This document shows positions 1-4,043 of a stretch of 8,717 nucleotides of DNA, in pieces. The stretch comes from Chloroflexota bacterium. GTDB taxonomy: Bacteria; Chloroflexota; Anaerolineae; 4572-78. The stretch is taken from the NCBI GenBank assembly GCA_024278015.1, contig JAJRUC010000211.1, forward strand, positions 1 through 8,717. The letters are read 5' to 3'. Below the pieces are notes generated by a model that saw only the letters and a program-made list of their open reading frames with translations, ran no database searches and was not told the origin of the DNA. Each line of letters opens with the position of its first letter. Within the stretch, counting starts at the first letter, position 1. Both the position numbers and the translations under genes were made by a program.

Positions 1-139
1 AATGGTCATGCCGGGCGATAACGTGGAACTGGGCGTGGAACTGATTGTCCCGGTGGCTATGGAAGTGGGCAGCAAGTTCGCCATCCGCGAAGGGGGCCGC
101 ACCGTCGGCGCCGGCGTCGTCACCGAAATTACCGACTAA
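1..139 (+). CDS. tuf: Elongation factor Tu, C-terminal end (partial)
   Basis: This is the 3' end of an EF-Tu gene: 45 codons and a TAA stop, with the 5' part outside the window. EF-Tu is the GTPase that delivers aminoacyl-tRNA to the ribosome. The visible residues belong to the C-terminal beta-barrel (domain 3): MVMPGDNVELGVELI, then FAIREGGRTVGAGVVTEI, which is the near-invariant EF-Tu ending. The reading frame runs from base 2, and base 1 completes the preceding codon. A strong terminator follows 44 bases downstream, so the gene probably ends an upstream operon of the str type. The family assignment is certain. Whether it is the only tuf copy in the genome cannot be seen here. Confidence 0.97.
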   Translation, partial: MVMPGDNVELGVELIVPVAMEVGSKFAIREGGRTVGAGVVTEITD

Positions 140-182
140 ACCTCTCGCTTAAACGCAGTTTTTGAGACGGTAACAACTCAAA

Positions 183-225
183 AAAAGGGGGCAAGGTGAC
201 CGAAATTTGTTGCTTGCCCTCTTTT
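183..225 (+). terminator. Intrinsic terminator after tuf
   Basis: A 13-bp stem pairs AAAAGGGGGCAAG (183-195) with CTTGCCCTCTTTT (213-225), with one G-U pair and a 17-base loop. The 3' arm ends in TTTT. It lies between the tuf stop and secE and should separate the two transcription units, at least partly. Confidence 0.85.
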
Positions 226-320
226 CGATGAAATTTAATGACTTGAACCCCGGGTAGCGGGCCTGCAATAACCCTGCATCATTCCCCCCGTTACCCAATC
301 CCGATACAAGGGAGTTTATA
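226..320 (+). promoter_or_regulatory. secE upstream region with hairpin and possible promoter
   Basis: This stretch has no gene; neither a tRNA-Trp nor rpmG, which often sit here in other bacteria, can be recognised. It holds a 10-bp inverted repeat, GGGTAGCGGG (252-261) with CCCGTTACCC (287-296), containing one G-U pair. A weak promoter candidate is TTGAAC (243-248) with an extended TGC-AATAAC -10 (264-272), 18 bases apart; this is poor evidence. The secE ribosome-binding site AAGGGAG is at 308-314. Confidence 0.4.
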
Positions 321-635
321 GTGGCAAAATCAAAAACCAGATCAACTTCATCAGCAGTCGAAAAAAAAGCGCCCAATGCCCTCGTTGAACAATATTACGC
401 CATCCGGGCAGAAGTGCGGAAAGTGGCATGGCCTACCCGCGACGAAGCCCGGCAACTAACCATAGCCATTACCGTCAGCACCATTATCATTGCCATCTTC
501 CTCTTCCTGGTTGACCTTCTTTTTGAAGGAATTGTCACCGGCCTGATGGGCGCCAATATCCCGTGGATTGTGGTGGGGGTCGTGGTAGTGACTCTGGTAA
601 CGATGGCGTTTTTCGTCAACAACAGAGACGTTTAA
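321..635 (+). CDS. secE: Preprotein translocase subunit SecE
   Basis: SecE clamps SecY in the Sec membrane channel for protein export. The 104-residue product starts at GTG, chosen because AAGGGAG lies 6 bases upstream and the N-terminus MAKSK is sensible. A polar, basic N-terminus (1-20) precedes the conserved amphipathic helix with the family motif KVAWPTRDEA (34-43) and then the essential membrane helix (about 46-66, IAITVSTIIIAIFLFLVDLL). Short single-span bacterial SecE proteins usually end soon after this point. This one continues with a second hydrophobic segment at about 81-99 (PWIVVGVVVVTLVTMAFFV) and a polar tail NNRDV. The first gene of the secE-nusG pair, it ends 50 bases before nusG. 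The family call is firm; the extra helix is read directly from the frame, but its meaning is unknown. Confidence 0.95.
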   Translation: MAKSKTRSTSSAVEKKAPNALVEQYYAIRAEVRKVAWPTRDEARQLTIAITVSTIIIAIFLFLVDLLFEGIVTGLMGANIPWIVVGVVVVTLVTMAFFVNNRDV

Positions 636-685
636 ACCCGGACCGACAGTATAGTGGCAGATTGGATAAATTAAAGAAGGTTTTA

Positions 686-1312
686 ATGGCTCAAAAACCA
701 GATGAGTTGGACCAGGCAAAACAGAATACGGCCGCCCCGGATGACGTAAACCAGACGGCAGAAGAAGAAGGCCCTGCTCCCAGACCCGAAGGGACGCAGT
801 GGTACGTTATTCACAGCTACGCCGGTTACGAAAAGAAAGTGCAGAAAAACCTGTACACGCGCGTCGATTCCATGCAGATGCAGGACAGGATTTTTCAGGT
901 GGTGGTGCCCACCGAAGAAGAAGTCGAGCTGAAAGACGGCGTCAGACGAACCACCGAACGCCGGATATTTCCCGGTTACATCCTGGTAGAAATGTTGCTG
1001 GATGACGATTCCTGGTACGTGGTGCGCAACACCCCCGGCGTAACGGGGTTTGTCGGCTCCGGCAACAAGCCCATTCCGTTAAGAGACGAAGAAGTCAACA
1101 AAATTGTCAAACGGATGGAAGCGGAAGCGCCGAAAATCAAGGTTAACTTTAAAGTCGGGCAAAAAATCCGTATTGTGGAAGGCCCCTTTGAAGACTTTAT
1201 GGGTACGGTAGATGAAATAGACCTGGACCGGGCGCGGGTACGGGTTTTGGTAAACTTCTTTGGCCGCGAAACCCCCGTTGAACTGGACTTTTTGCAGGTT
1301 GAAAGAGTATAA
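686..1312 (+). CDS. nusG: Transcription termination/antitermination protein NusG
   Basis: NusG binds the RNA polymerase clamp and influences pausing, Rho-dependent termination and coupling to ribosomes. The product has 208 residues from the ATG at 686, chosen because AAAGAAGG (673-680) lies 5 bases upstream. The frame is open further upstream to 563, but that part overlaps secE and lacks homology-like content. An acidic, low-complexity N-terminal extension (1-36) precedes the NGN domain, which starts at WYVIHSYAGYEKKV (39-52) and includes PGYILVEM (96-103) and NTPGVTGFVG (115-124). The C-terminal KOW domain (about 156-208) reads VGQKIRIVEGPFEDFMGTV and so on. It is co-directional with secE and rplK, in the conserved order. 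Confidence 0.97.
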   Translation: MAQKPDELDQAKQNTAAPDDVNQTAEEEGPAPRPEGTQWYVIHSYAGYEKKVQKNLYTRVDSMQMQDRIFQVVVPTEEEVELKDGVRRTTERRIFPGYILVEMLLDDDSWYVVRNTPGVTGFVGSGNKPIPLRDEEVNKIVKRMEAEAPKIKVNFKVGQKIRIVEGPFEDFMGTVDEIDLDRARVRVLVNFFGRETPVELDFLQVERV

Positions 1313-1386
1313 AATTACTTGCGTCTGAACCCATCAAAAGGCATAGCGCCCAAAAGACCAATCAGGTAAGATAGAAGGTTATAACT

Positions 1387-1812
1387 ATGGCTAAAAAAGT
1401 AAAAGCAATTGTTAAATTACAAATTCCTGCCGGAAAAGCCAACCCCGCGCCGCCCGTCGGCAGCGCCCTGGGGCCGCATCAAATTAACATCATGGCTTTC
1501 TGCAAAGACTACAACGCCCGCACCCAAAACCAGACGGGGTCAATTATTCCGGTAGAAATCACAATTTTCACAGACCAGACATTCTCGTTTATTCTCAAAA
1601 CCCCGCCCGCCGGCGACTTGCTTAAAAAAGCGGCCGGCGTTGCCAAAGCATCGGGTACGCCGCAAATGAAAGACGGCGGCGAAGTTACCCGCCAACAAAT
1701 CAGGGAAATCGCCGAAGTCAAAATGGTTGACCTGAACGCCGCCGATATTGAAGGCGCTATGAAAATCATCGAAGGCTCGGCCCGAAGTATGGGCATTGTC
1801 GTCACCGACTAA
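1387..1812 (+). CDS. rplK: 50S ribosomal protein L11
   Basis: L11 binds the GTPase-associated region of 23S rRNA at the base of the L7/L12 stalk and is the thiostrepton-site protein. The product has 141 residues, the usual length. The start ATG has AGAAGG (1373-1378) 8 bases upstream. The N-terminal domain shows LQIPAGKANPAPPVGSALG (11-29), including the proline-containing switch segment. The C-terminal rRNA-binding domain carries GVAKASGTP (84-92) and the family signature KIIEGSARSMGIVVTD (126-141). The 74-base gap after nusG shows no clear promoter or terminator, so co-transcription is likely. Confidence 0.98.
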   Translation: MAKKVKAIVKLQIPAGKANPAPPVGSALGPHQINIMAFCKDYNARTQNQTGSIIPVEITIFTDQTFSFILKTPPAGDLLKKAAGVAKASGTPQMKDGGEVTRQQIREIAEVKMVDLNAADIEGAMKIIEGSARSMGIVVTD

Positions 1813-1867
1813 ATTAATCATCATATTGTGGGAGGGGTTTTCCCCGTTAAAACCACCGGAGGTCATT

Positions 1868-2581
1868 ATGCCGAAACACGGCAAAAAATATCTGGAAAGC
1901 AAAAAGAAAGTAGATAACCTGCGTTTTTACACCCCCACAGAAGCCGTCGCCCTGGTAAAAGAAACATCGTACACCAACTTCGACGCCACCGTAGAAGTGC
2001 ATCTGCGCCTGGGCGTAGACCCCCGCAAAGCAGACCAACAGGTGCGCGGTACGGTCAGCTTGCCGCACGGCACCGGCAAAGTGGTGCGGGTGCTGGTTAT
2101 TGCCGAAGGGGAAGGCCAAAAGTTTGCCGAAGAAGCCGGGGCCGATTACGTGGGCACCGATGATTTGGTGAAAAAGATTCAAGGCGGCTGGTTCGATTTT
2201 GATGTGACCGTAGCCACCCCCCAAACGATGAGCAAAGTTGGCCGTTTGGGCCGCCTGTTGGGGCCGCGCGGGTTAATGCCCAGCCCCAAAGCCGGCACCG
2301 TGGTCCCCCCCGAAGATTTGGGGCGAGTGGTGAAAGAGTTGAAAGGGGGCCGGGTTGAATTTCGGGTTGACCGCACCGCCAACGTGCATGTATCTGTCGG
2401 CAAAGTCAGTTTTTCCAAAGAAAATTTACTGGAAAACCTGACGGCATTGATGGAGGCCATCACCAGCGCCCGACCATCTGCCGCCAAAGGGCAGTATCTA
2501 CGGTCTGTTACCCTGTCCGCAACCATGGGGCCGGGTATAAAACTGGACTCCGTGCAAGCGGGGCAGTTAAAAAATACCTGA
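1868..2581 (+). CDS. rplA: 50S ribosomal protein L1
   Basis: L1 forms the mobile stalk at the E site of the large subunit and is commonly the translational repressor of the L11-L1 operon. The product has 237 residues, normal for the family. ATG 1868 is chosen over upstream in-frame starts because GGAGGT (1858-1863) precedes it by 4 bases and MPKHGKKYLE is a typical L1 beginning. The L1 signature is GRLGRLLGPRGLMPSPKAG (125-143). The 55-base gap after rplK contains a small hairpin GGTTTT/AAAACC (1836-1841 with 1849-1854) just before the Shine-Dalgarno. This could be part of a repressor site, but I could not match it to a known L1 mRNA motif. Confidence 0.97.
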   Translation: MPKHGKKYLESKKKVDNLRFYTPTEAVALVKETSYTNFDATVEVHLRLGVDPRKADQQVRGTVSLPHGTGKVVRVLVIAEGEGQKFAEEAGADYVGTDDLVKKIQGGWFDFDVTVATPQTMSKVGRLGRLLGPRGLMPSPKAGTVVPPEDLGRVVKELKGGRVEFRVDRTANVHVSVGKVSFSKENLLENLTALMEAITSARPSAAKGQYLRSVTLSATMGPGIKLDSVQAGQLKNT

Positions 2582-2591
2582 AATACGCAAA

Positions 2592-2647
2592 ACACCTTCT
2601 TTTTCCAAAGACAGCAGGTGTGTTTAACACTTAATACCCTGCCGAGG
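2592..2647 (+). promoter_or_regulatory. L10 leader-type RNA motif upstream of rplJ
   Basis: The sequence matches from memory the conserved ribosomal protein L10 leader, the mRNA site bound by the L10(L12)4 complex for autoregulation. Diagnostic parts are AAAGACAGCAGG (2607-2618), a small hairpin AGGTGT/ACACTT around GTTTA, CTTAATACCCTGCCGAGG (2630-2647), and the helix GCAGG (2614-2618) with CCTGC (2638-2642). An alternative pairing ACACCT (2592-2597) with AGGTGT (2616-2621) is possible. The motif lies before an intrinsic terminator, as expected for attenuation control of rplJ-rplL. Confidence 0.82.
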
Positions 2648-2656
2648 GAGAAGACA

Positions 2657-2693
2657 GTTTAACGAAGTTATCGCGTGGTATCGTCTGTTAAAC
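2657..2693 (+). promoter_or_regulatory. Antiterminator-like hairpin in rplJ leader
   Basis: GTTTAAC (2657-2663) is a perfect inverted match to GTTAAAC (2687-2693). The 3' arm overlaps the 5' arm of the downstream terminator (from 2690), so the two hairpins cannot form fully together. That geometry fits an antiterminator/terminator switch. A second GTTTAAC inside the L10 motif (2622-2628) could pair with the same arm. Function is inferred from base pairing only. Confidence 0.6.
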
Positions 2694-2734
2694 AACGTCT
2701 TTGTCCCCACCCGGAGCGCAAAGACGTTGTTTTT
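2690..2734 (+). terminator. Intrinsic terminator (attenuator) in rplJ leader
   Basis: AAACAACGTCTTTG (2690-2703) pairs perfectly with CAAAGACGTTGTTT (2719-2732), a 14-bp stem with a 15-base loop, and a run of five T (2730-2734) ends the arm. It stands between the L10 leader motif and rplJ, so it most likely attenuates rplJ-rplL transcription rather than ending the operon. Confidence 0.85.
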
Positions 2735-2743
2735 ATTAATTAC

Positions 2744-2871
2744 AGGACTTGCGCAGTTGCGGTAAATCACGGGGTTCTACCCCCTCCCCGCTTCGCGTCC
2801 CCCTCAAGCGGGGGAGGTGCTAACTTCCCCCCGCTTGAGGGGGGTAAAATGCCGCAACTGCGCAAGTCCTA
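2744..2871. mobile_element. MITE-like inverted-repeat element, copy 1 (128 bp)
   Basis: A non-coding element is bounded by a perfect 19-bp terminal inverted repeat, AGGACTTGCGCAGTTGCGG (2744-2762) against 2852-2870. It is flanked by the direct repeat AATTAC (2738-2743 and 2872-2877), which looks like a target-site duplication of 5-6 bp; the exact end can shift by one base. Inside is a perfect 16-bp inverted repeat, CCCCCTCAAGCGGGGG (2799-2814) with 2828-2843. A shorter relative with the same ends lies at 6667-6751. There is no room for a transposase, so it would have to be mobilised in trans. It sits between the attenuator and the rplJ ribosome-binding site. Which transposase family it depends on cannot be decided here. 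Confidence 0.85.
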
Positions 2872-2883
2872 AATTACTTTGAA

Positions 2884-2892
2884 AGGTGGTGA
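2884..2892 (+). promoter_or_regulatory. rplJ ribosome-binding site that decides the start
   Basis: AGGTGGTGA matches the full anti-Shine-Dalgarno complement AGGAGGTGA at 8 of 9 positions and lies 5 bases before TTG 2898. The in-frame GTG codons at 2886 and 2889 fall inside this site, which argues against them as starts. Confidence 0.7.
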
Positions 2893-2897
2893 AGAGT

Positions 2898-3422
2898 TTG
2901 GCAATTTCCAGACAGAAAAAAGAACAACTGCTCGCTCAATATGCTACCAACCTGGAAAACAGTAGCGCCTTGTTCCTGACTGATTATAAAGGACTGTCTG
3001 TCAACACAGTAACAGACCTTCGTAAAAAGTTAAGGGAAGCCGAAGGGTCGTTTATGGTCGTCAAGAATACCCTGGCGAAGAAAACCCTGAACGAGGCCGG
3101 CATTACTGCGCTTGATGAAAGTTTTACAGGCCCGGTTGGTATTGGCTTTAGCTTTGGAGACCCCCCTCCCGTAGCCAAAGTGCTGGTTGAGTTCGCTAAA
3201 AAGAACGAGATGTTAGAAATTAAAGGCGGCTGGCTGGATAACAGAGTCCTCAACGTTGATAACGTCAAAAGCCTGGCCGAGTTACCGCCGCTGGATGTTG
3301 TACGCGCTCAATTACTGGGCACTATTTCTGCCCCGGCTACGCAACTGGCCGGTGTGGTTGCCGGCGGTATCAGACAAGTTATTAATGTGGTCAATGCCTA
3401 CGCCGAATCCGGCGAAAACTAA
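2898..3422 (+). CDS. rplJ: 50S ribosomal protein L10
   Basis: L10 anchors the L7/L12 dimers to the ribosome and, in complex with them, usually represses its own operon. From TTG 2898 the product has 174 residues and begins (M)AISRQKKEQL, a normal L10 start; the GTG codons at 2886 and 2889 would add four or three residues but are part of the Shine-Dalgarno. Visible family features are FLTDYKGLSV (26-35), MVVKNTLAKK (53-62) and the C-terminal L12-binding helix (about 147-170, ending VINVVNAYAE). Upstream lie the L10 leader motif, attenuator and a MITE copy; rplL follows after 41 bases. The family call is firm and the start is probable. Confidence 0.96.
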   Translation: MAISRQKKEQLLAQYATNLENSSALFLTDYKGLSVNTVTDLRKKLREAEGSFMVVKNTLAKKTLNEAGITALDESFTGPVGIGFSFGDPPPVAKVLVEFAKKNEMLEIKGGWLDNRVLNVDNVKSLAELPPLDVVRAQLLGTISAPATQLAGVVAGGIRQVINVVNAYAESGEN

Positions 3423-3463
3423 TTTTATCTTAACCTTAAAACAACTACAAGGAGTTTATCATA

Positions 3464-3841
3464 ATGGCTGATTTAGAAAAATTGGTAGCACAATTAAGCG
3501 AATTAACCCTGCTGGAAGCGGCTGATTTAACCAAAATGCTGGAAGACAAGTGGGGCGTTAGCGCCGCTGCTCCCGCCATTGCCATGGCCGCCATACCCGG
3601 CGGCGCCGCTGAAGCCGCCGAAGAACAAACTGAATTTGACGTTGTCCTCAAAGCAGTCGGCGCCAAGAAAATTCAGGTTATTAAAGCCGTCCGTTCCCTG
3701 CGCAGCGACCTGGGCCTGAAAGAAGCCAAAGCCGTTGTAGATGACGCCCCCTCTGCCGTTTTGGAAGCCGTGTCAAAGGAAGAAGCCGAAGAAGCCAAAG
3801 CCAAACTGGAAGCCGAAGGCGCCGACGTCGAAATCAAGTAA
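3464..3841 (+). CDS. rplL: 50S ribosomal protein L7/L12
   Basis: L7/L12 forms the flexible stalk dimers that recruit and stimulate translation GTPases. The product has 125 residues. The start ATG has AAGGAG (3449-3454) 9 bases upstream. The N-terminal dimerisation helices (about 1-32) are followed by an Ala-rich hinge (33-53) and the globular factor-binding domain (about 56-125) with KKIQVIKAVR (68-77) and LGLKEAKAVVDDAP (83-96). The loop before LGLKEAK reads SLRSD, where many homologues have a TG or similar turn, a small difference. A terminator begins 18 bases after the stop, so rplL is probably the last gene of the operon. Confidence 0.98.
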   Translation: MADLEKLVAQLSELTLLEAADLTKMLEDKWGVSAAAPAIAMAAIPGGAAEAAEEQTEFDVVLKAVGAKKIQVIKAVRSLRSDLGLKEAKAVVDDAPSAVLEAVSKEEAEEAKAKLEAEGADVEIK

Positions 3842-3859
3842 GTTTGCCTGTTTACAACC

Positions 3860-3888
3860 AAACAGCCACCTGCCCGGTGGCTGTTTTT
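3860..3888 (+). terminator. Intrinsic terminator after rplL
   Basis: An 11-bp perfect stem, AAACAGCCACC (3860-3870) with GGTGGCTGTTT (3876-3886), has a 5-base loop and a run of five T (3884-3888). This is a canonical rho-independent terminator closing the rplJ-rplL unit. Confidence 0.93.
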
Positions 3889-3900
3889 GGCTTTAAATTG

Positions 3901-3938
3901 ACGAACCCCTCACCGCGAACTATGTATGAGGGATTCGT
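3901..3938 (-). terminator. Possible terminator for the - strand fusion gene
   Basis: ACGAACCCCTCA (3901-3912) and TGAGGGATTCGT (3927-3938) form a 12-bp inverted repeat. Read on the - strand the single mismatch becomes a U-G pair, giving a continuous stem. It lies about 105 bases past the stop of the convergent gene. The T content after the stem is weak (CAATTT), so this is only a candidate. Nothing else is seen in 3889-4043. Confidence 0.4.
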
Positions 3939-4043
3939 TAGTAATACCTTGTAGTTTTCAATTTTAGAACCACCGATATTATACCATGCTCACCGGCGCC
4001 TTTCCCTACGCGCAGGAAACGATTACTCTACGGGCCTGCGCCA

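Noticed and set aside
563..685. Upstream extension of nusG
   Set aside because: It overlaps secE and has no Shine-Dalgarno, while ATG 686 has a good site 5 bases upstream and gives a normal-length NusG.
1796..1867. Upstream extension of rplA
   Set aside because: It overlaps the end of rplK; ATG 1868 has a strong Shine-Dalgarno and a typical L1 N-terminus.
2744..2871. CRISPR or tandem-repeat array
   Set aside because: The repeats are inverted and bounded by terminal repeats with a target duplication; there are no regularly spaced direct repeats with spacers.
2675..2872. 65-codon frame across the rplJ leader
   Set aside because: It runs through the attenuator and the mobile element; both are explained as RNA structure and repeat, and the product has no family resemblance.
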